Assembly: GCA_002726335.1 (NCBI GenBank)
Contig: PBSR01000244.1
Location: 1 to 33,612, forward strand
DNA: 33,612 nt
Source of the DNA: Gemmatimonadaceae bacterium
GTDB lineage: Bacteria; Latescibacterota; UBA2968; UBA8231
Direction of reading: 5' to 3'
In this document: piece by piece, positions 1 to 7,554 of the stretch
Numbering within the stretch: position 1 is the stretch's first letter
Layout: each line of letters opens with the position of its first letter
The notes under the pieces: generated by a model
Seen by the model: only the letters and a program-made list of their open reading frames with translations
What the model was told of the DNA's origin: nothing
Database searches by the model: none
Translations under genes and position numbers: made by a program

Positions 1-468
1 CACCTCATCCGCGGTGCCGGACACGTGGTGCAGCACAACTTCATCCACCACAACCAGTACCAGGGCCTTGGGTACGGCGTCTGTCACGATGTGGCCGAAT
101 CCCTCATCGAGGGCAACCTGTTCGACGCCAACCGCCATTCCATCGCCGGCACCGGGCGCGGCGGCTCCGGCTATGAAGCCCGCCACAACGTCGAGCTCGG
201 TCGTACCCTCAGTCACTGCTTCGACATGCACGGCGGGCGCGACCGCAAGGACGGCACCGACGTGGCCGGCGGCTGGATGCACGTACATCACAATACGTTC
301 CGCGCCAAAGGGCGCTGTGCCATCGTCATTCGAGGCACGCCGGAAGACAAGGCGCTCGTCGAGCGCAACTGGTTCCGCCACAAGACCGAGCGTGGCGCCA
401 TCCGCTGTGAGGATCGGGTCACCGTACGCCACAACGCCTGGGGCCTGACGGACCCGACGTTCACCTAG
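1..468 (+). CDS. Right-handed beta-helix protein, C-terminal part (5' end outside window)
   Basis: The frame is open from base 1, so the gene begins upstream and only its last 155 residues are visible. They carry repeated short turns of the kind that stack into a right-handed parallel beta-helix, such as VVQHNFIHHN, LIEGNLFDAN, HVHHNTFRAK and LVERNWFRHK, each an Asn-x-Phe or Asn-x-Trp step about 20 to 40 residues apart. This fold is typical of pectate-lyase-like polysaccharide lyases and of other carbohydrate-binding or carbohydrate-cleaving proteins. No catalytic residues can be assigned from this part. The next gene starts 19 bases downstream on the same strand and is a uronate-pathway-like enzyme, which fits a glycan-related role. 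The exact activity is unknown. Confidence 0.7.
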   Translation, partial: HLIRGAGHVVQHNFIHHNQYQGLGYGVCHDVAESLIEGNLFDANRHSIAGTGRGGSGYEARHNVELGRTLSHCFDMHGGRDRKDGTDVAGGWMHVHHNTFRAKGRCAIVIRGTPEDKALVERNWFRHKTERGAIRCEDRVTVRHNAWGLTDPTFT

Positions 469-487
469 AAAAGGAAGCGGCAGCAAC

Positions 488-1483
488 ATGCGACAAGGAC
501 GATTCAAACTGTCGATGGTTCTGGGCAGGAGCCCGCGCGACCATCCGGACCGCGTGAAGATCTGCCGGGAGATGGGGGTCAAGCACTGTGTGTCCACGCC
601 TGGCCTGCACGACATCGACCGGGATCAGTATGAGGCTGCCATGCGGCAGCATAAGGAGGAGTGGGCGGACGCGGGTTTCTCCGTCCCCGTGTACGAAACG
701 ATGACACCCGTACGGGCCGACAACATCCGACGCGGCACACCGGGTCGCGACGAGGAGCTGCGTGACTACATCGCCGCCATCGAGGCGATGGGCAGGGCGG
801 GAATCCCCGTGCTCTGCTACAACCTCGGCAAGGGAGGTTCCCGCACCGACTGGGTGCCCATGCGCGGCGGCGCCATCTCCTCGCAGTTCGACTACGCCCA
901 GTCCAACGAACAACCGCGCGAAGATGAAGGTGCAATCCAGACAGAAGAGGAGCTGTGGGACAACCTGACCTGGCTGCTGGAGCGGGTCGTCCCCATCGCC
1001 GAAAGGGCTGGCGTGAAGATGGGATATCATCCGAATGACCCGCCCATCTCACCGTATCAGGGCTCGGCACAGATCATGGTCAGCGGCGACGCCTACCGGC
1101 GCCTGCTCAACATCGCCCCCAGCCCGAGCAACGGCATCAGCTTCTGCCAGGGCAACTTCAAGGCCATGGGGGAGGACATCTACGCCATGGCCCGGGAGTT
1201 CACCGAACAGGGCAAGGTCCACTTCATCCACTTCCGCGACGTGGAGGGTACGGCGGGTACGCGGTTCACCGAGACCTTCCACGACGATGGGCCAACAGAC
1301 ATGGCCCGAATGCTCGAGATCTATTCGAAGGCCGGCTTCGACGGCCCCATCCGTCCCGATCACGCCCCGGCCATGGGCGCCGAGGACGCGGAAAAGGAAC
1401 GCGGCTACGGTGTGCTCGGAAAGGTCTTCGCCTTCGGCTTCATGATCGGCGCCATGCAGTCGCGGAATCTGGCCTACGAGTAG
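488..1483 (+). CDS. Mannonate dehydratase-like TIM-barrel enzyme (UxuA family)
   Basis: This 331-residue protein matches the UxuA family, which dehydrates D-mannonate to 2-keto-3-deoxygluconate in hexuronate breakdown, using a divalent metal. Visible family landmarks are GYHPNDPP (His181; most members have HPDDPP), IHFRDV (His248), FHDDG and RPDHAPAM near the C-terminus, all of which line the metal-containing active site in characterised members. It is shorter than E. coli UxuA (about 394 residues) and lacks a signal peptide, so it is cytoplasmic. The start is the ATG behind a purine-rich GGAAGCGG. It follows the beta-helix gene closely and probably shares its transcript. The active-site Asp-to-Asn change and short length leave room for a related sugar-acid dehydratase or an isomerase. 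Confidence 0.8.
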   Translation: MRQGRFKLSMVLGRSPRDHPDRVKICREMGVKHCVSTPGLHDIDRDQYEAAMRQHKEEWADAGFSVPVYETMTPVRADNIRRGTPGRDEELRDYIAAIEAMGRAGIPVLCYNLGKGGSRTDWVPMRGGAISSQFDYAQSNEQPREDEGAIQTEEELWDNLTWLLERVVPIAERAGVKMGYHPNDPPISPYQGSAQIMVSGDAYRRLLNIAPSPSNGISFCQGNFKAMGEDIYAMAREFTEQGKVHFIHFRDVEGTAGTRFTETFHDDGPTDMARMLEIYSKAGFDGPIRPDHAPAMGAEDAEKERGYGVLGKVFAFGFMIGAMQSRNLAYE

Positions 1484-1503
1484 AATGGACCGAACGGCCC
1501 TCG

Positions 1504-1527
1504 TGGCATATGTTTAGGCATATGCCA
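1504..1527. promoter_or_regulatory. Palindromic operator candidate for vapBC module 1
   Basis: Perfect inverted repeat: TGGCATATG (1504-1512) and CATATGCCA (1519-1527) separated by six bases. It ends 18 bases before the vapB start codon. AbrB-type VapB antitoxins bind such palindromes to repress their own operon, so autoregulation is the likely role. No run of T follows, which argues against a terminator for the upstream gene. Confidence 0.55.
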
Positions 1528-1534
1528 ATACCGG

Positions 1535-1545
1535 GGAGGTGATCC
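1535..1545 (+). promoter_or_regulatory. Unusually strong ribosome binding site for vapB1
   Basis: GGAGGTGATCC lies directly upstream of the ATG at 1546 and is an 11-base perfect complement to the usual 3' end of bacterial 16S rRNA. The core GGAGG is six bases from the start codon. Elsewhere in the window Shine-Dalgarno matches are only four to six bases. It fixes the start of vapB1 and suggests high antitoxin translation. Confidence 0.75.
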
Positions 1546-1779
1546 ATGTCTACAGGTCGGCACGTGAGGCTTTTCAGGAACGGTCGGAATCAGGCAGTGC
1601 GCATCCCGAGGCAGTTCGAGATCCCCGGTGAAGACGCGATCATGCGGAAGGAAGGCGAGAGGATCATCATCGAGCCCGCCCCGAAGAAGTCGCTCCTGGA
1701 TGTTCTTGCATCACTTGAGCCATTGCCCGAGGAGTTCCCGGCAATCGACGACGCCGCACCGGATCCGGTCGATCTCTGA
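1546..1779 (+). CDS. vapB: VapB antitoxin, AbrB/SpoVT fold
   Basis: A 77-residue antitoxin. The N-terminal half has the swapped-hairpin AbrB signature (VRLFRNGRNQAVRIPRQF, then a stretch with RIIIEP) that binds DNA as a dimer. The C-terminal tail PLPEEFPAIDD followed by PDPVDL is the acidic, proline-rich toxin-neutralising segment common in VapB proteins. It neutralises the PIN-domain RNase encoded by the next gene and probably represses the operon at the palindrome upstream. Its stop codon overlaps the vapC start by one base (TGATG), so the two are translated together. Length and tail are normal for the family. Confidence 0.9.
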   Translation: MSTGRHVRLFRNGRNQAVRIPRQFEIPGEDAIMRKEGERIIIEPAPKKSLLDVLASLEPLPEEFPAIDDAAPDPVDL

Positions 1780-2177
1780 TGGCGTATCTCCTGGACACGA
1801 ACATCCTCTCAGATCTCGTACGCAATCCTCAGGGCCGGGCGGCCCGACGCATCCAGGAAATCGGAGAAACGCAGGTGAGTACGAGCATCATCGTCGCTGC
1901 CGAGCTCCGCTTCGGAGCCGCGAAACGGGAGTCCCCGCGCTTGACGGCCCAGTTGGAGGCGGTTCTGGGAGCGATCGAGATACTTCCCTTCGAAGAGCCT
2001 GCCGATGTTGTCTACGGACAACTGCGCAGTCGACTGGAACATGCGGGTCAACCCATCGGAGGCAACGACCTTCTCATCGCGTCTCAAGCGATTGCGCTTG
2101 GTCACACTCTTGTAACGGGCAACGAGCGGGAGTTCGGACGCATTGAGGACCTGCCGCAGGAGAACTGGTTACGCTGA
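1779..2177 (+). CDS. vapC: VapC toxin, PIN-domain RNase
   Basis: A 132-residue PIN-domain protein. Metal-binding acidic residues are visible at LLDTNILSDL (Asp6), in the AAELRFG motif (Glu), and in GGNDLLIA (Asp). The end, LVTGNEREFGRI then an ENW-containing tail, is typical of the VapC subgroup known to cleave initiator tRNA(fMet) in the anticodon loop; that target is inferred from resemblance. It should act in the cytoplasm and be held inactive by the VapB encoded just upstream. The active-site acids appear intact, so the module is probably functional. No hint of mobile-element ends is seen around it. Confidence 0.9.
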   Translation: MAYLLDTNILSDLVRNPQGRAARRIQEIGETQVSTSIIVAAELRFGAAKRESPRLTAQLEAVLGAIEILPFEEPADVVYGQLRSRLEHAGQPIGGNDLLIASQAIALGHTLVTGNEREFGRIEDLPQENWLR

Positions 2178-2240
2178 ACAATCATTCTCTGGACCGCAGG
2201 ATCCGGTAGAGCCGCGTGCGAGGAGTGGCGCCGGGGAACT

Positions 2241-2282
2241 TCGCATGCGACATTATTCACACATCTGAGTGTGTGGTATTAT
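2241..2282 (+). promoter_or_regulatory. Promoter/operator region of vapBC module 2
   Basis: Two inverted repeats lie upstream of the second vapB: TCGCATGCGA (2241-2250, perfect, no spacer) and CACACA (2258-2263) paired with TGTGTG (2270-2275) across six bases. A TATTAT at 2277-2282 could be a -10 box, with TTCACA at 2256-2261 as a closely spaced -35, so the second palindrome would sit between them. GGAGGC at 2297-2302 is the ribosome site for the ATG at 2307. Confidence 0.5.
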
Positions 2283-2306
2283 GTGTATCGGAATCTGGAG
2301 GCATAG

Positions 2307-2507
2307 ATGGCGACCAATCTGGCCCTGGACGACACGCTGATCGAGGAAGCGAGGGACATGGGCGGGCACGCTACGAAGAAGGCGGCTGTCACCGCAGCTC
2401 TCGAGGAATACGTCCAGCGTCGACGACAGCTGCGCCTGCTCGAATCCTTCGGCAGCATCGACTTTGACCAGGACTACGACTACAAGAAACAGAGGCGAGT
2501 GGAGTGA
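2307..2507 (+). CDS. vapB: VapB antitoxin, ribbon-helix-helix-like family
   Basis: A 66-residue protein resembling the VapB_antitoxin family with an N-terminal ribbon-helix-helix-like segment (MATNLALDDTLIEEARDMGG, then TKKAAVTAALEEYV) followed by a basic helix RRRQ and an acidic tail IDFDQDYDYKK that would wrap the toxin. It differs in fold from the AbrB-type antitoxin of the module just upstream. The start has a clear GGAGGC site five to ten bases away. The end overlaps the toxin start by four bases (GTGA). Expected role: repress the operon and block the neighbouring PIN RNase. Confidence 0.88.
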   Translation: MATNLALDDTLIEEARDMGGHATKKAAVTAALEEYVQRRRQLRLLESFGSIDFDQDYDYKKQRRVE

Positions 2508-2911
2508 GGGTTCTGCCCGACACCTGCATCTGGTCACAGGCGCTGCGCCGAAGTGATGCCTCCTCGAAACATGCCGACGAGTTACGACGCCTGATCGAGG
2601 ACAGCCAGGTCGGCCTGATCGGCCCGATTCGGCAGGAGATTCTCTCAGGCATCCGACAGGCGGCGCAGGCAGAATCGCTGGCCGAGCGACTGCGCGACTT
2701 CGTCGATCTGCCACTCGACTTCGACGACTACGAACGAGCCGCGCGGTACTACACTCAAGCCAGGGTCAACGGCGTTCAGGGATCGAATACCGACTTCCTC
2801 ATCTGCTCGGCCTCGGTGCGCTACGAACTGTCGATCTACACAGAGGATGACGACTTCAGACGGTTCTCCGCTTTTCTACCGATCTCCCTGCACGACCCCG
2901 CCGCCGCTTGA
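2504..2911 (+). CDS. vapC: VapC toxin, PIN-domain RNase (second module)
   Basis: A 135-residue PIN-domain ribonuclease that starts at a GTG inside the antitoxin's stop (GTGA overlap). Acidic active-site residues are seen in LPDTCIWSQAL (Asp6), IGPIRQEILSG (Glu), and GSNTDFLIC (Asp), with TEDDDF near the C-terminus. The motif set matches VapC proteins that pair with VapB_antitoxin-family partners. RNA target is not predictable from sequence. The protein is only distantly similar to the VapC 300 bases upstream, so the two modules are not a recent duplication. Confidence 0.88.
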   Translation: MRVLPDTCIWSQALRRSDASSKHADELRRLIEDSQVGLIGPIRQEILSGIRQAAQAESLAERLRDFVDLPLDFDDYERAARYYTQARVNGVQGSNTDFLICSASVRYELSIYTEDDDFRRFSAFLPISLHDPAAA

Positions 2912-3082
2912 TCGACCCGCCAGCGTTCCACCCGTAGCGCCCACAACACAGCCGTCACGCCCAGGTCACTCCGCGAAGATCATCCTCTCGGAGCGGGTCG
3001 GCTTCGGGACCATTCGTCGTTCGTGCGAAATCGTCGCAGTCCGACCTGCTTCCGACCGGTCAGACCCCTATCTTCCGTCCCC

Positions 3083-4459
3083 ATGGTAGACCGCCCACAC
3101 GATCCTCTCGCCCCGCTGAAGGCCTGCGAGCTCCACGTCCACATGGGCGGCTGCTTCTCTGTCGACGACCTGATCGAGCTGGCGGGACCGCACTACCGCG
3201 ACATCGACTGGTCGCCCTTCATCGATGCCTTCGATTCCGCCTACGGCCTGCGCCCCGATCCGGTCGAATGGTTCGCCCGTGCCGCCGCAGGCGACCCCGC
3301 GGGAATCGAGGCCGTCCGCCATCACTTCGTCTTCACCGAGGAGGACGGCCCCGACTTCGGGCGGTTCACGGCGAAGTTCAGCCTTCTCATCTCCATCATC
3401 CATCACCACATCCGGAACGTGCCGGATGGAGATCGAGAGGGCTCGCGGCGAGTGCTGGATCGGCACCGGTCCCAGGGCGTGCGCTACGTCGAGATGCGCT
3501 CTATGTACATGACACCAGACGATACAGAGGGTTTCCTGCACCTCCACAGGCTCAATGCGGAGGCCGCCCGCGAAGCCAGCGGCGACGGTTTCGAGGCGCG
3601 CTACGTACCCTCTCTGCCGCGGGATGCGCCGGGACCAGCATACGACCTGCTGCGCGAGTGGCTATCCGGTGATGGGCAGGATCTCTACCCATGGGTGCCC
3701 GGCGTCGACTTCTGTCATGTGGAGGAAGGCTTCCCCCCGCGTGGCGCGGACGACATCTGCCGCCGAATCCACGCCGACAACGACGCCGATCCGACACACG
3801 CTCTTGAGATTCTCTACCACGTAGGAGAGATCTACTTCGACAAATCTCTCGAAAGCGCCGTACGCTGGTGTCACGAGGCGGCGGAGCTGGGCGCCCGCCG
3901 CCTCGGACACTGCACCGCCCTCGGACTGGATCCAAAGGCGTCCGCGGCGCGCCACGGGGGCTCACACGCCCGCGAGAAGGTCTCGGAGCGAATGGATCAG
4001 ATCGACTATGACCTGGAGCACCGGAAGGGGCTCGAGGACGCCGGCGTTGAAGTACAGGTCGGAATGCTGGAGGCCGAACGAGAGGAGTTACGGGGCAAGG
4101 ACCCGGACCGCCTGCTGCACCGCGCCTACGACGAAGACCGCTTCGAACAGATCCGGCGGCGGCAGACCTATTCCCTGCAGCAGATCACCCGCATCGGGGC
4201 TGTCATCGAGTCGTGCCCCAGTTCCAACATGCGTCTGGGCAGCGTACCAAGCCCCAAGCTGCACCCAGTACATCGCTTCATCGACTCTGACGTCGATCTC
4301 GTCATCGGCGCCGACGACCCCGGCATCTTCGACTCGCCTCTGTCGGATGAGGTGGACTGGGTCGTCGACACGACACACCTGACCCCGGAGGCGCTGTTCG
4401 AGCGCCTTGGTGATCCCCTGCGACACCGGCTCGGCCGGCTGCGTGAAGGAGCGTCTTGA
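3083..4459 (+). CDS. Adenosine deaminase-like metal-dependent hydrolase
   Basis: A 458-residue amidohydrolase of the adenosine/AMP deaminase family. Family landmarks in order: ELHVH (His18, His20 for zinc), YHVGE (His246 and the catalytic Glu249), LGHC (His276), ESCPSSN, and GADDPGIF (Asp411/Asp412, zinc ligand). These are the complete set of metal and proton-transfer residues, so it should be an active deaminase or related C-N hydrolase. It is longer than bacterial adenosine deaminases (about 330 to 370), mostly because of extra sequence between the first and second motifs and a charged insert near residues 295-350. I chose the ATG at 3083 over a GTG 60 bases upstream because the motif follows it closely. 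It leads a coupled operon with an aspartate-dehydrogenase-like and a sialidase-like gene, so its substrate may not be adenosine. Confidence 0.85.
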   Translation: MVDRPHDPLAPLKACELHVHMGGCFSVDDLIELAGPHYRDIDWSPFIDAFDSAYGLRPDPVEWFARAAAGDPAGIEAVRHHFVFTEEDGPDFGRFTAKFSLLISIIHHHIRNVPDGDREGSRRVLDRHRSQGVRYVEMRSMYMTPDDTEGFLHLHRLNAEAAREASGDGFEARYVPSLPRDAPGPAYDLLREWLSGDGQDLYPWVPGVDFCHVEEGFPPRGADDICRRIHADNDADPTHALEILYHVGEIYFDKSLESAVRWCHEAAELGARRLGHCTALGLDPKASAARHGGSHAREKVSERMDQIDYDLEHRKGLEDAGVEVQVGMLEAEREELRGKDPDRLLHRAYDEDRFEQIRRRQTYSLQQITRIGAVIESCPSSNMRLGSVPSPKLHPVHRFIDSDVDLVIGADDPGIFDSPLSDEVDWVVDTTHLTPEALFERLGDPLRHRLGRLREGAS

Positions 4460-5256
4460 TGGGTTCGTGTCCCCGCATCGGCCTGATCGGCTACGGCTAC
4501 ATCGGCCAATACATCTACGAGCAGATCACCACCCGCCCCGATCTCGGCCTCGATATCGCTTTCGTCCACAACCGCAGCCCGGAGAAGGTCTCCGAGTTGC
4601 CGGCAGGCGTTGTTCTGCCTGATCTGATCGGCTTCGCCGACTGCGGTGCCGACCTCATCGTCGAGCTCGCGCACCCGGACGTGACACGCCGGCACGGCGC
4701 CGATTTCCTGGCGCAGACCGACTACATGCCGTTGTCGCTGACCGCCTTCGCCGACGCCGATCTGCACACGACGCTGCTCGACACGGCGATCTCCGCCGGT
4801 ACGCGCATCTTCGTTCCCCACGGCGCCGTCGTCGGCCTCGACGCTCTCGAAGAAGGGCGCGACACCTGGGACGACGTGCGTATCGTCATGAAGAAGCCTG
4901 TGCGCTCTCTCGACTTCTCGGCGGCACCACACATCGACGCCGCCGTCCTCGACGGTGAGACCGTGCTCTTCGAAGGCACAGCACGCGACATCTGTCCGCT
5001 CTTCCCCCGCAACGTCAATTCCCATGCGGCCGTAGCCCTGGCCGGCATCGGTTTTGACCGCACGCAGTCAGTGTTGATCGCGGACCCGGCTCTGGAGGCG
5101 TCGATCATCGAACTGGACGCACGGGGCGGTGGCGTAGAGGTATCGATCCGGCGGGAGAATCCCATGGCTGGCGTCAGCGGCGTCATGACCCTCATGTCGT
5201 GCCTGGCCAGTATCGGGCGGGCTGGAGCTGTTCAACCTGGACTGAGGGTGTGCTGA
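4459..5256 (+). CDS. L-aspartate dehydrogenase-like NAD(P)-dependent enzyme
   Basis: A 265-residue Rossmann-fold dehydrogenase of the NadX/aspartate dehydrogenase type. The nucleotide-binding loop GLIGYGYIG sits at residues 8-16. VPHGAVVGLDAL and FPRNVNSHAAVALAGIGFD are the conserved stretches of the aspartate dehydrogenase domain; the length matches the family. The classical reaction oxidises L-aspartate to iminoaspartate, or runs in reverse as a reductive amination, but relatives act on other amino or imino acids. No nadA or nadC lies nearby, so a role in NAD synthesis is not supported. The start overlaps the deaminase stop by one base (TGATG) and has a GAAGGAG ribosome site. The downstream gene also overlaps by one base. 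Confidence 0.8.
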   Translation: MGSCPRIGLIGYGYIGQYIYEQITTRPDLGLDIAFVHNRSPEKVSELPAGVVLPDLIGFADCGADLIVELAHPDVTRRHGADFLAQTDYMPLSLTAFADADLHTTLLDTAISAGTRIFVPHGAVVGLDALEEGRDTWDDVRIVMKKPVRSLDFSAAPHIDAAVLDGETVLFEGTARDICPLFPRNVNSHAAVALAGIGFDRTQSVLIADPALEASIIELDARGGGVEVSIRRENPMAGVSGVMTLMSCLASIGRAGAVQPGLRVC

Positions 5257-6473
5257 TGCTGACGGCGGAAGTGACGGAACGAAAGGTCTTTGTGCCCTCG
5301 CCGGGACCCGGCATCGGCGTCATGGGAGGCAGCTACTACACCGAGCCAACGGGGGGCCGTCTGGTCAGCATTCACAGCCTGACGAGTCGCTCCGACACGG
5401 CCGATGTCGCCTATGTACGGGCCTCCGAAGACAACGGTCTCAGCTGGGGCGAGCCGGTCACCTGGGAACTCGAGTTCGAGCACCCGGAGGGCACGGGTCG
5501 CCGCCATCCCCGAGGCGGCTACGTCGATCCGGTCAGCGGTCGATACGTCAGCGTCTGGACCGAAGGTGTGCTGCCCAGCGACGATCCTCTGGAGGGTATG
5601 CGGCAATGGGCACTGCACTACTCGGTATCTCTTGACGGTGGACGTACTCAGGTCGTCGACGAGCAGATCATCCACGAAAGTGACGAGTATGACGCCGACC
5701 ATCATCTGCCGGGAGTGCATCGGGGTGGCAACTGCGTCATGATCGGCGATCTCGGACAGCGGCCCCTGACGCGCAGTGACGAGGTGATTCTCATTCCGGT
5801 GCAGAGCACGCCCGCCGGCCCCGACGGGGTCTACGTCAATCCTGGTGCCGGCTACACGTACACTGACTGCATGATGCTCTTCGGCACGTGGGACGGCGAT
5901 CGCCTGCGCTGGACCTGCTCGGAGCGCATCGTCGGTGAGCCGGCGCGCACGACGCGGGGCCTCATCGAGCCGACCATCGCCGAGTTGGACGACGGCTCGA
6001 TCCTGATGGTGATGCGTGGCAGCAATGACGTGCTCCCCGACCTGCCGGCACATAAATGGACCAGCCGCTCACACGATGGCGGCATGACCTGGACCGAAGC
6101 GGAGCCCTGGACATACGACGACGGCACGCCCTTTCACTCCCCGAGCTCCTGCTCCCAGCTGATCCCCTATTCTGACGGCAGACTGCTGTGGATGGGCAAC
6201 CTCAACGAGCGGAATTCCCAGGGCAACCGGCCTCGTTATCCGATCGTACTCGGAGAGGTGGATCGGGATAGCGGTTGTCTCGTGCGCGAATCCGTGGCCG
6301 CCATCGATGATCGGCGAGAGGGCGAAGACGACCAGCTGACGCTGTCGAACTTCTACGCGCGACAGGATCGGGAAACGGGAGACCTGCTACTGTTCCTGCC
6401 GCGTTTCTTCGCCGGCAGCCGGGACCAGGGTTTCACCGCTGACCTGATAGAGCAGCGAATCGCCATCCGCTGA
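5256..6473 (+). CDS. Sialidase-like (BNR/Asp-box) beta-propeller protein
   Basis: A 405-residue protein with Asp-box repeats: SEDNGLSW (residues 57-64), SLDGGRTQ, and SHDGGMTW (272-279). This pattern marks the six-bladed propeller of the sialidase/neuraminidase superfamily. Several Arg and Glu residues lie in fitting places (for example TTRGLIEPTIAEL, near residue 235), but a full arginine triad could not be confirmed by eye. No signal peptide is present, so a secreted sialidase is unlikely; many such bacterial proteins have uncertain substrates. I chose the ATG at 5256 (one-base overlap with the upstream stop, GAGGG eight bases away) rather than longer starts. It ends the three-gene operon and faces a minus-strand gene 13 bases away. 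Confidence 0.8.
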   Translation: MLTAEVTERKVFVPSPGPGIGVMGGSYYTEPTGGRLVSIHSLTSRSDTADVAYVRASEDNGLSWGEPVTWELEFEHPEGTGRRHPRGGYVDPVSGRYVSVWTEGVLPSDDPLEGMRQWALHYSVSLDGGRTQVVDEQIIHESDEYDADHHLPGVHRGGNCVMIGDLGQRPLTRSDEVILIPVQSTPAGPDGVYVNPGAGYTYTDCMMLFGTWDGDRLRWTCSERIVGEPARTTRGLIEPTIAELDDGSILMVMRGSNDVLPDLPAHKWTSRSHDGGMTWTEAEPWTYDDGTPFHSPSSCSQLIPYSDGRLLWMGNLNERNSQGNRPRYPIVLGEVDRDSGCLVRESVAAIDDRREGEDDQLTLSNFYARQDRETGDLLLFLPRFFAGSRDQGFTADLIEQRIAIR

Positions 6474-6486
6474 GAGCCATGCGGCC

Positions 6487-7554
6487 CTACGTCAGCAACT
6501 CGTACAGATCCGGAAACAATGACCGCTGGAAGTCGCGACGCACGTCGCGCTCGTGGAAGGCGCAGTCCATGAAGTCCAGCAGCGCCTCGTAGTCCTCAAC
6601 CTGGTGATTATGGCCGCCCTCGCGGAAAGCCCAGCCGAGCGCTTCGGGTGCACCGAGGAACTCGTACACTCGACGTGCTTCCAGACACGACGCGTACGAA
6701 CCGGGTGGGCTGGCGCCGGCGTCCTCGTAGGCTTCGGTCTGCAGCAGGAGCCGGGGAGCCACCAGGGCGTGCAGGTAGTGCTGCTCGTACGGCAACTCGG
6801 CGTCGCGGTCACGATGCTCGGCGAAGTCCTTGCCGAACCAGAAGATGTTTCCCGAACGGAAGAAGTCGGCCACCACCTCGGCCTTGTCCGTCTTGCGGTG
6901 ATTCGGTGCACAGCCGCCCGTGCCGGAGTTGTTCGGGTTCACCAGCGCGATGCGCTCGTCGGTGGCCCCGGCGAGCAGTACCGTCTTGCCCCCGCGTGAG
7001 TGGCCGGTGATGGCGATCTGCTCGGGGCGCACCCCATCGATCGTCGCCAGTGCATCCACGCACCTGTGATACCCCCAGGCCCAGGCTGACAGGGCGCCGA
7101 AGCCGGCATCCGGCAACAGGCGATAGAGCCCGGTGTCGCGGTAGTTGTCCCTGTCATCGGCTGCCAGCGCCGTGCGATCGAAGGAAGCCGCAATGTTGCC
7201 CCGCGCCACGACCCGCGAGACAATGTCGTCGCTGAAATAACGCCAGCAGCCGTCGCCGTCGAGGACCACAGGCTTTGGCGCCTCGCCCGGTGGAATCCAC
7301 AGACGGAGGGAAAAGCTGATCTCTCTGTCACAGACCACGCAGCGAATCTCGTAGATCCGCAATTCGATCCCGGTGCCACGGATCCGACTGGTACAGCGCC
7401 GGACAGCAGTGGTTGAATCCGGCGCCGGCGGCATGCCTCCGTACTCGTGCGGCAGGATGGCGGTGCGCATCTCGTCGCGGCGGCGCGACCAGTGAGCCGG
7501 GTCGACGGGCGTGCCGTCATCGAACGTGAGGGGATCAAAGCGACTGTCCGTCAT
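6487..7554 (-). CDS. Alpha/beta-hydrolase resembling CE15 glucuronoyl esterase
   Basis: A 355-residue serine hydrolase. GHSRGGK at residues 184-190 (nucleophile Ser186) followed by NPNNSGTGG matches bacterial CE15 enzymes, which cleave ester bonds between glucuronic acid and lignin or other alcohols. LVAPRLLLQTEAYED and EGGHNHQ (catalytic His near 318) are in the expected order, as is HEYGGMPP near the N-terminus. Bacterial CE15 members often lack the canonical acid after the nucleophile, as here. There is no signal peptide, which is unusual because known CE15 enzymes are exported. Its start overlaps the purN stop by four bases, so the two are co-translated despite unrelated roles. A related acetyl-ester hydrolase is possible. 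Confidence 0.75.
   Translation of the reverse strand: MTDSRFDPLTFDDGTPVDPAHWSRRRDEMRTAILPHEYGGMPPAPDSTTAVRRCTSRIRGTGIELRIYEIRCVVCDREISFSLRLWIPPGEAPKPVVLDGDGCWRYFSDDIVSRVVARGNIAASFDRTALAADDRDNYRDTGLYRLLPDAGFGALSAWAWGYHRCVDALATIDGVRPEQIAITGHSRGGKTVLLAGATDERIALVNPNNSGTGGCAPNHRKTDKAEVVADFFRSGNIFWFGKDFAEHRDRDAELPYEQHYLHALVAPRLLLQTEAYEDAGASPPGSYASCLEARRVYEFLGAPEALGWAFREGGHNHQVEDYEALLDFMDCAFHERDVRRDFQRSLFPDLYELLT

Noticed and set aside
1504..1527. Terminator for the mannonate-dehydratase-like gene
   Set aside because: The palindrome is AT-centred with no U-run after it and sits just before vapB, so an operator fits better.
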